From Hepsetus odoe (taxonomy: Eukaryota > Chordata > Actinopteri > Characiformes > Hepsetidae), in NCBI GenBank assembly GCA_017165825.1, contig CM029372.1, positions 22,517,068-22,581,067 on the forward strand: a stretch of 64,000 nucleotides of DNA, written 5' to 3'. The translations under genes were made by a program, and so were the position numbers. The notes below the pieces were generated by a model. The model had not been told where the DNA came from. It saw only the letters and a list, made by a program, of their open reading frames with translations, and searched no databases. Shown here piece by piece: positions 36,435 to 48,827 of this stretch; position 1 is the stretch's first letter, and every line of letters starts with the position of its first letter.

Positions 36435-39400
36435 TGATTTCTCAATGGAAATGACCATTAACAACAAGTGTTTGTTATATTGGAAACAAATACACTATAA
36501 AAAACAATGTCCACTAAGTTTAATTAGGATATTTTACTGATATACCAAGTTGAAACGAGAAAGGACAAAATGAGACATCCAAAATTATTAGCCCCCTGCC
36601 CATTAATAGTAAGTAGTGTACCCTTTCTGAGCCACAACTGACAACAATCTCTTAGAGTAGTTCTTGACTAGGTTGGCACAGGTCTCCTGAGGGATTTTGG
36701 CCCATTCTTCCATTGGAGATTGTTCTAGCTGGTCCAAATTGCATGGTTTCTGAGCATGGACATTCACTTTGAGCACCCGCCACAGATTCTCAATAGGATT
36801 GAGAATTGACTACGAGCAGATTTATGCATATTCTCCCTCAAAATGTCAACATAATTTTATTTTTCATGATGCCATGCACCCGAACAAGGCTCCCTGTGCC
36901 TGAGACTGCAAAACAGCCCCACAGCATGATGCTCCCACCACCATGTTTAACTTTGTCTCCTTGTACTTGGCAATGATGCAACGTTCAGCAGTTCTAGACA
37001 CTGTGAATCGCTTGGAAATGGCAGTGTAGCCTTCCCCCTTATCATGAGCCTCTACTATCTTCTTTCTGAGCTCCAGACTGATTTCCTTTGTCTTTGGCAT
37101 GGTGAGTAACAGTAGTCCCTCTCATGTGTTCAAGTGCCCTGTTCCTCTGAGTCTTTTTATGCTGATTGAATGTTGTTAGGAAGCCAATTGACTGCACAGG
37201 TGTGGTTTCAAAGCTGATTGGTTAATTACTGTAGGTGTGTTTTGAAAGCAAACATTCAAATTTCAAATATTTTTGACCACCCCATTTTTTACTATATTAG
37301 ATATAAAGCAAGCCTAATAATCTATTTTATATTACAAAATGTACCATAAGCTACTAAATAGCACTGGTGAATGTTTGCTTATATCGAGTTTCATCAATGC
37401 TGCAAACACTGGGAAGAAGTAGAAAAATGTTCCATAATTCCTGGAGGGCTAATAAGTTCTCAACTGCATATATATATATCTAAAAATATATAAACATGTA
37501 TCCAGGTCTAGTATAATCCCTTCACTTGCCTCTGCTTCCTTCAGACTGATAATTTCCACACCGCACTGCTTGGCTCGAGCCACCAGGTCTGCATCAAACT
37601 CCTCCATCAGGATGAGCGTCTGCAATGAGTGAGCCCTTCCTGATATGCAGTCCAGCAGCAGACAGGCCTTCGCCGGAACATCACACACCACCGTGGAGAG
37701 ATCCGCTAAAACACAAACACACAACCGTTGAGAACCTTCACCAGCAGGAGATGGAGACAACGCCAGCCTCACAAAAATAAAGAATTACACTCTCCTCGCC
37801 AGGCTGAAAGAGTCGCACTGAAGAAGAACAACATAGGGCTTACTCTTCTCAATGATGTAGTCAATGGCCTCAGTGCCCAGAGTGTCATACAGAGGCACGA
37901 CTACCAGGGAGTATGTGTAGCAAGCCAGCTCTGAGATGGTCCACTGTGAAGAAAAACAATCCAGTATTATGGCTGCCCTCTTGTTTTCAGAGGAAGTTAT
38001 TGTTCGTAGGGCTGCACGATATATTGTGTGTTCATCTGTACAATATGAGTAAATGATTACTTTGCGTCGGTAAATGATCAGCAACAGATTAACTTCAATT
38101 CATGTTTGGAAGAAATTAGGGATTTAACTGAACAATGAAATTAAATAATACACATTTTGTGACCCGTCATGCATCACAGGCTCTCCAATGCACTTTTAAT
38201 ATTAAAGCACAGAATATTGCAATTCTGATAAACGGCAATACAAAACAATGTGGTACTTTGAGTTTATTGTGAAGCCCTTATTGGTCACATATTACAGAAT
38301 ACTTAAGTGTTTAGAAGTGAATTTAACTATAAATGATGAATAGATGTTAGCTCAGACTAAACCTAACATTAGTAATCTTTCAGAAATTGATTTCACATGT
38401 TAAGTAAACTGGATTACATAAGCATTTATTTAGGAATTGTCCAATAGGAATATCTCTTAAATTTCCTCCAATTGGAAAACTCTGTCTTAAATGCATCTTC
38501 CTTTAATCATTAACATAAAAAAAAATTCTGGCATTATGCAAAATATCAATATCGCTGGTTTTTTAAAAAAGGGGATATTTAAAAGAAGGATATCATAATC
38601 ACTTAAGCCCAAAGTTAGAACTGTCCTGTTTGAATATCCAGACAGAATTGCAGTTCTCTGTTAGGGACAAAGATGAGTGAGTAAAAATAACTGAAGCACT
38701 CATCTGAAACACTGCAGCAGCAGCAGGTTTAATTGAGCACTGATCTGATGGGACGCTGGTCTCACCTCTGGTCTGTTCTGAGAGAAGACTCCAATGTACT
38801 GATCACTGGTTTTGGAGTGGCCTCGGTGAAGAAATGCGGAGCCCAGGTTTGCTGCTTTTTCTACAACCTGACAAGAAAAACACAATAGAGCTAAAGATTC
38901 CACAAAAGTCACACGATAACGCACTTCTTCATAAACCCGGTCACTGTGAAGCCACTCTTCCTACCACAACTCGCTATCGGTGATCATGACACAGTTGAAA
39001 TGATTCAAATTAGTTTATTTTTCAAATAATGTAAAGCAGTAACTGAACTGTGAGTCTTTTGTGCTCAAAGTTAAATATGTATATGAATTGGGACGGAGCC
39101 ATCTATCTGCATTTTTGCAGGTTTTCTTGAAAGCTTGCAGACAAAACTGAGCAGTACCACCAGAAACAGCAGCTACGCCAAAAAAAGGGTCGATTCTTTT
39201 TAGGATAGATCACAGAAAGAGACATTTAAAGCCTCAAAAGACCAACAGATTCTGCAACTCTGGCTCAGCTTCTGATGTTAGATATTTTGGAATCTATGCT
39301 CTAGTTGATCTAAGGCCTTAAATCCACTCCAGCATTAAGGACATGAGAGAGAGAGGAGAGAGAAAGAGATGATGAAATAGATAAGAACCTAAATATTAAT

Positions 39401-40367
39401 GTCTCGGGCAATCCTACCTCTGAATAGGACAACCACTCATAAGGCTGTTTTGGCTTTCTGGATCCCAGGCAAGGCCCATTATCTAAGGGAAGATAAAAAA
39501 AAGGCAATGGTATGCTCCATAAAGAATCCTTCAGTTACATCAGCAGTGACATTGTGTTCAACCCGTTGAAGCGAAGAGTGGACGCACAAAAGAGAAAATT
39601 GTATCGGTCATTTTTTGGTTGACTGCTTCTTTAATGGGTGATGGTATGATTCGGACGTCCGCCCTAAATGGGGCAGCAGGAAAGATGCTGTGCAGGACCA
39701 AAAGCATCACTGCTGGAGGAAAAACCTGAATGCAAACTTCAGCCTCTGCAAAAGCGAGTGATATCTGGGCTTACAGACAGATTAGTAATACAGAACGTAC
39801 TTCTTACTTCATGCGCATGTGCAGCATTTCAGGACGATACAGCTTAGTGTAGTTCTAAACGCATACAAATCATGACTTTAACTGTGAAAAAAGTTTTGAT
39901 ATACTACTTACTTGACACCCTCATGCCTCTGGTGAAGCACTCATACATTGTTGTAGCATCATCATAGTAAAAACACATAAGTGAGTCATCTTCCAATAGG
40001 ACCGACCTCCGGGTCAACTTTTCCCCCTGAGTGACATTGAGGACGATGTACAAATTTTAAAAATCTGCTCTCTTTAAATTGGAAGAAAAAAAAAAAAAAA
40101 AAAAAATCAAGAATAACCTTGTAAGTGTCAATCAGCTTGCTTTTACTGATGGCAAAAAAAGCAAACACTCACCGTCACCTCCACAGACTGCATGCGCAGA
40201 TCGCAGGGTGGTTTGAGGGCTTTGGGCCGCGTGGCATACAAATACGTGGTGACGGCTGCGAAGGCCCCCATGCTCACCAGGGTCCGGGTGGACAGGTTGC
40301 TGAAGTACTGCCGAATATTGTCCAGCTCAGGCAGACGCAGCTGCTTCAACAGCTCATGGGCCTGCAT
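29677..40367 (-). CDS. acsl1: Long-chain fatty acid-CoA ligase, ACSL1/ACSL6 group (acsl1-like)
   Basis: Activates long-chain fatty acids to acyl-CoA using ATP, on ER or mitochondrial outer membrane. Coding exons: 40367-40173, 40026-39912, 39482-39418, 38867-38766, 37943-37844, 37705-37530, 35733-35701, 35570-35519, 35351-35278, 34521-34444, 34275-34141, 33740-33606, 33153-33058, 32308-32236, 32122-32034, 31597-31481, 30996-30853, 30570-30469, 30331-30260, 29817-29677. The sum is 697 aa (mammalian ACSL1/6: 697-698). N-terminal anchor at about residues 29-45. AMP-binding motif FTSGTTGNPKGA at 274-285. Gate exon HISYLPLAHMFER from 315. YGQTE at 457. Signature DGWLHTGDIGRW from 532, ending in DRKK at 553-556. 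It starts MQAHELL and ends YSTIKM, as in ACSL1; exon 5 and MFSVQNG look more like ACSL6, so a fish acsl1 copy, acsl2 or acsl6 remain possible. The exon ending at 37530 uses a GC donor. Confidence 0.95.
31070..31335 (-). mobile_element. SINE family A in an acsl intron
   Basis: Reverse copy running from GAAAGTGAAAGTGAAGTGAA to 'ctaggccactgctgcc'. The strand is the same as the gene's, so the SINE is in sense orientation relative to acsl. Confidence 0.8.
31694..31947 (-). mobile_element. SINE family A in the neighbouring acsl intron
   Basis: Reverse copy from AAGTGAAAGTGAAAGTGA to 'ctgagccaccattgccc'. It is in the same orientation as the copy at 31070-31335, in the next intron; the exon 31597-31481 lies between the two. 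Confidence 0.8.
36579..37450 (-). mobile_element. Tc1/mariner-like element with internally deleted transposase
   Basis: The minus strand begins a transposase at 37100: MPKTKEISLELRKKIVEAH, a helix-turn-helix N-terminus of Tc1 type. After about 45 residues it jumps to the C-terminal half (KHGGGSIMLWGCF in another frame, at about 36960-36920, then a LNPIENLWRVLK-like stretch near 36790). The first catalytic Asp region is missing. Short terminal words 'attattagcccc' and 'gggctaataa' near 36583 and 37443 are inverted. The element is nonautonomous and sits in the long acsl intron between 37529 and 35734, beside (TA)n and (CA)n tracts at 36338-36430. Confidence 0.75.
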
Positions 40368-40385
40368 GTCTCTCTGCTAATGGAT
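40368..40385 (-). promoter_or_regulatory. acsl1: 5' UTR part of the first coding acsl exon
   Basis: The acceptor ctccttccacag| precedes 18 nt of leader (atccattagcagagac) and the ATG at 40367. The leader therefore continues in at least one upstream untranslated exon. Confidence 0.7.
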
Positions 40386-42009
40386 CTGTGGAAGGAGTGC
40401 CACAAGGTTCATGATTAAGCCCACTACTGTTTCCTTATTACCTAATTAAACTAATGTGAAATGAATTAACTGATTTATATACATAGTGCACTTCTGTCTG
40501 TTTTTCTAGGAAGCATTATGCGTAACAGAGTCAGGAACCACAAAAAAATTAATTAATCTTTGAGATTGTTTAACACTTTGGCAGCCTTTGAACAACCAGG
40601 ATCAAATGCGATAACATGGTGGCAAAACCAAAGAACAAATTGTCAGGTCGCAAGTGATCAACTACTCTGGGGTGAGGAGAGAAGTGAATATTCAGTTCAC
40701 AGAACTACTCGTTAAACACCCAGAAGAAAGCGGAGTTCAACAGAAAGGACTGAATAGGAAAAATCGGATTTTTGATACAAATCTATTCATTCTCGTCTAT
40801 GGACCAAGAGGTTGCAGGTTCAAATCCCAGCTCCAGCACTACCACCACCGGGTTCCTGAGCAAAACCCTGAACCCGAGTTGCTCCAGGGGGACTGTCCCT
40901 GTAAGTCGCTCTAGATGAGAGTGTCTGCTAAATGGCGTAAAAGGAAATGTAAGTGATTTTAGATTTGCTTCATTCAAATATTTTTCCAGTCCCTTTATAT
41001 TTACACCCACATTAGTAGAAGAACTAAGCTGCGTGTGTTTATTTTCCCTTTATTTTTTCTTCATTTCTGAGATCGACAACTAGTGTATGTTGAAATCCAC
41101 AAACCGCCTTTTAGGACGCCTATGCTTGTGTGGGATCTTTAAATGTGTTATTGTAACACAATGTAGCACGATAAAAATATATATGTGCATATAAAGTATA
41201 TCATTTTACCTGATTAATTACAAACATAATCTGTGGCCAAATAATCTGAACTGAAAATGTAAAGTAAGCTTGTACTTTGAGGGAATGGGGCTTCAAATTG
41301 CTTCCAGAGCAGGGAGCTTGTTGTAGCTGAGGGGTTTAATTACACTAAACAGCACGTGTTAGAAACACAATACTTCAATGCTCAGGCCTCGGTCATGCCA
41401 AGGGTTTAAAACTTTAATAATAGGCCTAATTGTGCCTTTATTTCTTTTGATTTGCAAAATCAAGTGGGCTGACCTGCCCTGTTTGACCTGAACACCGTGA
41501 CCTGCGTAGCTCAAGGTTCAGCAAACAAGGGTCACGTTGCTGATGGAGGCATTTTCTTATTTGAACATGTCATATTTGCAGTTGGTCTTCTTCTCTTTAT
41601 CTCTGACCCTCTGACACCAAACAAACACTGTGCGCTGTGTCAAGATTCGGTGTGGACCTACTAACCAGCACAGCGAAATACTGGGAGAAGAGATTCACAG
41701 ATGTTGAACTGATTCCTTGATATAAGAGGGTTCAGATCTAGGGTTGGGAAACAAGTTCAGATAAATCTTAAATCAGTGGAAAAGGTTTTGTGATTAATCA
41801 CACTTTTATTTATAATAATCCAACATTTCATACAGTGGCTTTTAAAAACTCTGCTGATGGACCCTTAGGTCTTGCTAGTGTTAATGGTAAAACTCCAAAC
41901 TCACGAAAAATGCAATAAAGTAAAGACGATTTCAGCTGTTTTGTAAAACATAACAAATCCAACTTCTAATTTAAATATTTATTAAATGAGAAGACTTCTT
42001 AAAAACCTT

Positions 42010-42425
42010 GCAAAAATGGAAGTGTTAATCATTTATTTTCATCAATCAACAAAATGCAGTGAATGAACAAAAGAGAATCTAAATCAAATCAATATTTGGT
42101 GTGACCACCCTTTGCCTTCAAAACAGCATCAATTCTTCTAGGTACACTTGCACACAGTTTTTGAAGGAACTCGGCTGGTAGGTTGTTCCGAACATCTTGG
42201 AGAACGAACCACAGATCTTCTGTGGATGTAGCTTCCTCACATCCTTCTGTCTCTTCATGTTATCCAGACACACTGGATGATGTTGAGATCAGGGCTCTGT
42301 GGGGGCCAGAAGAACTGATGCTGGTTTGAAGGCAAAAGGTAGAAACACCAAATATTGATCTGATTTAGATTTTTCTTTTGTTCGCTCACTTTGCATTTTG
42401 TAAATTGTTAAAAATAAACAATCAT
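42010..42425. mobile_element. Tc1-like fold-back element, copy 2
   Basis: Both arms of the inverted structure are present: 'gaacaaaagagaatctaaat' and 'ggtgtgaccaccctttgcct' on the left, and 'aaggcaaaaggtagaaacac' with 'gatttttcttttgttcgctc' on the right. Between them is the minus-strand 3' end of a Tc1 transposase. The outermost CAGTACTG termini are missing or diverged. Confidence 0.75.
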
Positions 42426-42583
42426 TATTTATATTTTTTATATATCCCACAAACCATGTCCAACACTTTATTTAGGTGGCACAGAGTGGTTTAGGACACA
42501 ATGTGATTTACTATGAGATATAAAACTGAATTAAACTGCACTGTGTAGCTAAATAGTACAAGCGGCTATCCATAACCATATAT

Positions 42584-42806
42584 GGGCCGCGATGGTCTAG
42601 TGGTTCGGGAGTTGTCCCAGATCGGAAGATTGTGGGTTCGATTCCCTCACCAGTAGGTTGCCCTGAGGTACCGTCCCTGTCACTGCTCCTCGGGCGCTTT
42701 CAAAAGTTGCCCACTGCTGCACGTGTGTGTGGGTGAAACGCAGAGGTTGGATTTTGTTGTGTTGTGCTGCGTTTCACAATGACAAGGGTAGTCACTTTCA
42801 CTTTTA
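42584..42806 (+). mobile_element. SINE family A
   Basis: Forward copy with head 'gggccgcgatggtctagtgg', box B 'gggttcgattcc', and tail 'cacaatgacaagggtagtca' ending in CTTTCACTTTTA. Confidence 0.85.
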
Positions 42807-42854
42807 TCTGCAAGATTTGTTTCACAGACCACCGCTGGAGCAGAAGAGCTGGTC

Positions 42855-42897
42855 TAGAATCAGTTTTTGTGAAATTATCACACAAAAACTGATTCTA
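42855..42897. repeat. Perfect 17-bp inverted repeat
   Basis: TAGAATCAGTTTTTGTG at 42855-42871 is repeated as its exact reverse complement at 42881-42897, with a 9-nt spacer. Confidence 0.85.
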
Positions 42898-44411
42898 AAT
42901 AGGGAGGGACCGGACCCAAGTTCGATCCTCTCGAGGTGGCGGTAAGCTTTAGTTCATAAAGCTCACAGTAAGTTACACTCTGTCCTAAACCACCTCCGCA
43001 AGTCTGCTCCACCTTAGTGCAGAGCGGAGTGCAGTCTGAGAGCCTCAACCGAAACTCTCAAACTTACAGAAACAATTTGGCTGTTTTCGTGACCTCAAAG
43101 CTCCCGTTCTTAACTAAACAGCAAATCAGACAATATGAGCGATTTATTGTAGAAACCATCCCTTTAATATTTTTGATCTCCTGTTAGTAAACTGCACTTT
43201 CTGTTTACATAGGACAACAACCCAAATTTGTCTAGACCAGATACACATCCACTGATCAAGTTCCAGATAAACAGACAGTCAGACACTAAGGTTAATAGAC
43301 ATTAGCTGTATTGCTTTTCCACTCTTGACAATAAATTGCCAAATCAATTAGAATTTAAAGTCCAAAGAATGGAAATGAAACAGAGGATTAACAAGCAGTG
43401 AAGGCGTGAGATTTCGGAGGAGTCGTCATGACCACTGGGTTACACAAAGTCTCAGAGACTCCGCGTCACCTGGGAAAGTGTGTGTTGACGGAACACAGGT
43501 TCAGCGCGAGCCTGTCAGGACACACTGCCCCTTTCACCTTTCACCTACTTCCATTATTATCACCTGCTCTTGGGAACGAGTCCCAGCTAGCCACGTTGGG
43601 CATGTTGCACAATTATAGAGGAAGCTCTGACCACAGCTACAAGAGTTTGGCAAAAACAGACTGGAATCAAAAAGCCACTTTTCTAACTTATTATTACGCC
43701 TCCCATCATTAAATGGGATATTACACCTAGGACCCCTCCAGTGCAACACTGCAGAGGTTTCCAACGATTCAGTGCAAAATGCAAGGCATTACTTCGATCT
43801 CTTCCATGCAGAACTGCAGAGGTTACTCACATCTCTATAGTGCACATTGTTAGGCATGACTTACATCTCTTCTGTACAAACTCGCGCCATAATCTTTAGA
43901 TAAGGCTTATTTATCTTCAGTGCAAATTTATAGATGTAACTCATATTTCATTTGTTCAAATGTATAGAAATGACTTGCATCTTGTTAATGCAAATCTTTA
44001 GCCGTTACTCATCTTCGTGCAAATATATAAATGTTGATTAGACCTTATTAGTGCAAACTTACCACAAAATTCAATTAAAACACAAATTACGCATCAGTAC
44101 AAAACCTGGGTGTGTGTCCCTTTAATGCCCAACGTTCGCCCCTCCATAGGCAATGTTGAGGTGAAGAGTGGCTCTGAAAAAAACACTCCAGAACCAAATG
44201 TCAAACTAAAGAGAAATTCCTCCAGACAGCAAGTGTGCGGTGTGTTTATATAAGCTGCTATAGGGAACCCACACCAGCTTACAGCTCTTAACACAGACCG
44301 GGGCTTATGATAAAGGCTTGGCGGCACATCGCGTGTCTAACACACTGCTGCCAAAACAGAAACACACGCCACTGCATAGATCATAGCCTCCCAATACATC
44401 TATTCTATACT

Positions 44412-44450
<39 letters not shown>

Positions 44451-45168
44451 AACAAATACTGTTCACCTGAGTCACAAGGGGAGTCCAGTACAGGCTCTTT
44501 GCAAACTGCTCTATCCAAAGCCTGGAATACGGTATTCCGGGACAGGCCCAGCAAAGACAGGTAGGACTAACTATTGGTTGAGTTTATGTGCAACCACAAA
44601 AGACCCAGCCCATCCGAAGGTCAAACACAGAGCAAACTCTCCTTGCTCCTTATTGGCCGGCCGGTCTCTGAAACGTGCCATGTCAGCCAGTTGCATAGCA
44701 GAGAGTTGAGAGGACAACAGACTTCAAAGTTTCATGATTAACAAAGCCTTAGTTAACACACAATCCATCTACAACGGAACAGCGGTTTCTGACAGGATAT
44801 TAAGCAAAACCGACACTGATGGGGTTTGAGCGGTGGATTGTCTCACATTTACCTCGGTCTCCTTGACTCCCTCACCTTTGCTCATAGTCTTACACTGATC
44901 ACTGGGAAAAGCCACTGTATCTGGAGCTCCTGAGGCTTATCTACAAATTCAAAGTCAGATATGATCTAAAATGATTATCAAGCACACTGGGATTAGAAAC
45001 AGGGCAAAGGTTCAAATTATAAAAGTCATTCTGAGTAATCTGAGTAAGAGTACAGAAAGTGATCCAAGAGAAGCTAAATGATAAATAAATGGACTCCAGT
45101 GAACAATGAACCATTTGTAACCTTTCAAAGATTCAGAAGCACTTCACTGGAAAAAGCTAATAAATTAT

Positions 45169-45227
<59 letters not shown>

Positions 45228-45836
45228 GCAGTAACAGTGAACCAAACAGGCCATGATAAAGACTGAAATTTTCCATAATGGCTATTTAAAATCCACTGTG
45301 TAAATGTTATACTTACTTAAGAAACTTAATTTTAAAAAATGTAACACTTTCCTAAGATGTTTACTGCATGTTTTTTTTTTTTGTGACACCACTTTTTCCT
45401 CTGTTCTAACCGATCAAGCCTCAAAATAAAATCGGTACTTCAGATTTCTTTTGTAGTAAAGGTTGTAAGACTCAAACGAAAAAGAAAAACTAAACTGAGA
45501 AATAACAAATGCATAATCTTTCGGATTTAAATAGCGTTCCCATCAACGCTCAGCTTCTTCTCCAAGATTAACCATCATAAGGCTTCATGACTTTTTATTG
45601 AAATCACCAACTAAATCACGGACACTTCAACCAGAAGGCAATAAAACTATTATTTACTAATAAAAAATAATAAAATAAATTTTAGATGAAAATCCCAACA
45701 GCAATAATCTACAACGGTCCACGTGAAGAAAGGAACACTAAAAATGCAAACTTAGCCCAAACAAACTCTCATTAATCAATACTGTCCAAACAGATTAAAG
45801 TACAGTCAAAACAGAAATGATAATTCTAATGATTAC

Positions 45837-46140
45837 CTTGTCGCTGATTGGATTAAAGACGTAGTGCCTGTATCACATTGTTGACTTCCTCTTGACACTC
45901 GCACAGGGGTCAGATAGAGCAGCTGCTGAAGTGGGCGCGCGCACACACACACTCCATCACATGCTCCTCCAGCTTTTCCAGGGCAAAGGTAACATGACCA
46001 GACTTGGGCCATCTAAACTTGGTCTGTCAGTGAAGACAGACCAATGGTAGACCCCAAGACCCGATCACCCGACGCGGGACAGCCAAGGAAGCAAAGCCCC
46101 CGCCTCCACCCCCTAACATCCAGGCCTGCTATTTAAAGCC
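45837..46140 (-). promoter_or_regulatory. acsl1: Candidate alternative promoter and untranslated exon of acsl
   Basis: On the minus strand a donor GACAAG|GTAATC ends at 45837. About 295 bp upstream lies a TATA-like TTTAAATA (46130-46138), followed by a GC-box-like 'gggggtggaggcggggg' (about 46095-46112) and ACCATTGGT (an inverted CCAAT) near 46040. A second donor, GTAAGTACC at 46232, could end another leader exon further up. Mammalian ACSL1 is known to use alternative untranslated first exons; the assignment here rests on signals only. Confidence 0.35.
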
Positions 46141-46299
46141 AGTGGCATGCTGAATGGAAAACAGGATGACGTGGAGAATCGCTCCAGCTGCTGCTGCTTC
46201 AGACACGTAGCGCAGCTAGAAGAGGTACTTACACAGGCACAAGGGCGCACACGCTGCAGTGGGATGGGTTTTTCAGGGTCCGTGCAGGAATAAAAGAAG

Positions 46300-48772
46300 G
46301 AACAGTTCAGCAGATTGTATTACACTGTATTTTTTAAACATACGCTAAAGGACTTTTACGAAAAAGCTAAGCGATCTCCACCCAGCCCTTCACTACGGTG
46401 GGGAAGACTTGTGGATGTGGATTAAAATGACTTAAACGGTATGACTTACTGTGAGACCGAACACTTCACTACAGGCCATCAGCACCCGTTTTCACAAAGC
46501 AGTCGAACGGAGGAATGATCTTGGATCAGATTCCTCGCCGTTAATGAAGGCTACGGTCTCAAACTGACTCTAGATCAGCGCTGCTGCTACTGGGGTGGTT
46601 TGTTAAGACCGTTGTTTAAAAAGGCTGCCTACAAGGCTCACACGGATCACAATAAAGTCACAAGTCTTCAAGCCTGCACAGAACTGTTCTCCTCAAGGAG
46701 CGGTCTGGTGGAAAGTCAAACTTATCAAATTTCCATTTATCTCAAATCCAATCAGTGAAGAAATGTTTGCTGCTTTAGTTTGGAGATCTGAGGATGATCT
46801 AGAAGAAAAGTAACGTGGGTTTAGAGCCGCCAAACGGCACATCAAAATTACCACTCACTCCCCTCAAACCACACTGACCTGCTAACTGTTTTCAACTGGT
46901 GCTGTATGATCTGCCTAGTATTTAAGAATGGCACAAGAAGGTAGCTTTATAGCTTAAAACATCAATGTCGATCATTGTTACTCGCTGCACCACAAACTCA
47001 AGCTTTAACACAGTCCCATAATGACCTGTCAGATTCAAGTTGAGGCTGATGTTTCCCCTGGGCCAGGAGTTAATCCTTTCTTACCTTCCTAGTGACGCTC
47101 ACCCATTCATTTAGAAGGAATTTTTGAAGAGCACATTCCACCGCTCCTCAGGTCACACTGGGACGAATACTTCACAGTCACATGGCCCTCATTCATCCAA
47201 CACTATACTACACCGTAGTGTTTTCCAAGTACTACCAAACAGGCAACAGCAAGTCAACTATCTGAATTTCCTCTGGAATTTTTTTATGTTATGGCTTCCT
47301 TGTGCCTTTTACACCAGCTTCCCACTGAGCCAGATGACAACGACAAACCAGCACGCAGCACTGAACACCAGAAAGAAAACAAGTGACACCAGCGGCCGGT
47401 CAGAAGAACTAAAAAGCTGAGGAACGTACAGTGACTCATTAAATAAAACTCCTGTCTTAATGTACTCTTGAGAAACAGTTCTCCAGGGTTCCTGAAGCAC
47501 AACGTTTTTGGCTCTCATTTTCAGTGCATTAAACCTGAGCAGTTTCAAAGGATGGTTTTTATTGGTTAAGCGATACAGTGACCTACGTATGAATGGATCT
47601 AGCAGAACAAACTCAAACTTAAGACACGAAGCAGTGAAGAAACAGGTGCAGAGGATTCCAGATGTTGATTTGTTAACTGCTGATACTGAACGCTGAGTGG
47701 TTGGAACCCCTTTATCTAGAACCATGTCTCTTTAGACACTTTGCAGGCTGTCAGCGCAAAACATTGAATCCCATTTTTACTCAATATGCCTTAGATCATA
47801 GTTTGACCTGCAGAAAACAGGATCAGTCCAATCTAGACATCTGTCTGGGTAGTTCAAGTTGATTGTTTATTTAAATACATTTTTTAAGTAAGTAATCTTG
47901 ATTAATATGCTGTTTGAATGATAACTGTGTAGGTCATTATAAAGCCTTTGTTTGTGCTCATCACTGAAAAAGGAAAAGGAGCCTCTTCTTTTCGAGTATT
48001 CAGTGTGATTCTTGACACAATTCTGATTCGAACTAAAACAACTGAATCACCCCGCAGTAAAAGCTGAGTTCTTCGCTGAATCATGTGTTGAAATTTACAC
48101 TGCAGTTAAGCAACTAAAACTTTTTTTTTTTTTTTTTTAAATTGTTGGTGGGTCTGTTTTGCAACAATAGACAGAGCAGAGCTCTTCATACAGCAGATGA
48201 TCATTACCACTCAGCTGATGCTCTTATCCAGAGTGACTCCCAAGTCTTGATTTAGGGAAAGTCCCCCTGGAGCCACTTGGGGTCAAGGGTTTTGCTCAGG
48301 AACCCAAAGGAGGTGGTGCTGCAGGTGGGATTCGAACCTGCGACCTCTTGCTCCATAGACGAGTATCCTACCACTAAACCACCAGCACCCCATGAACAGG
48401 CATGTTGGCCTTCAGGTACTTTTAAATGTGTCCTCTAAAAGAAAAATCATGTGCTTGTGGTTCAGCGCGAGCCTTCTGAAGGCGGAGTTCCTCATTTATG
48501 TTCTCTAGTCTTTACGTTTTTAAACAAAATCTTGTTGAGACATACAACTCCATCGAACCACCCAACGAGTGGGCTACTGCTGGCGTCTGATAAAATGGCA
48601 GCTATTACAGATAAACAGCTCTATTCAGTGCTGCTGTTGGCCCACGCTGGCCTGCTGCACAACACAGCCACGCAAGCACAGTGCAGGTCATACAATGAGT
48701 CTTCTGTAGGAATACAATGGCCAAAAGGGAGCACAGCTGCTCCAGGGCCTGAACTGTGCTTACTGTCAGAGT

Positions 48773-48827
<55 letters not shown>

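Larger units (their letters stand above)
40386..45836 (-). other. Large 5' intron of acsl; repeats only
   Basis: No coding exon was recognised. It holds a partial SINE B (40790-40947, +), a Tc1-like fold-back element (42010-42425), a SINE A (42584-42806, +), a 17-bp perfect inverted repeat (42855-42897), and (CA)n tracts (44414-44447 and 45176-45223). A run of loosely repeated words 'gcaaatttatagatgtaact' (about 43750-44050, roughly 60-70 bp spacing) looks like a degenerate tandem array. Confidence 0.5.
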
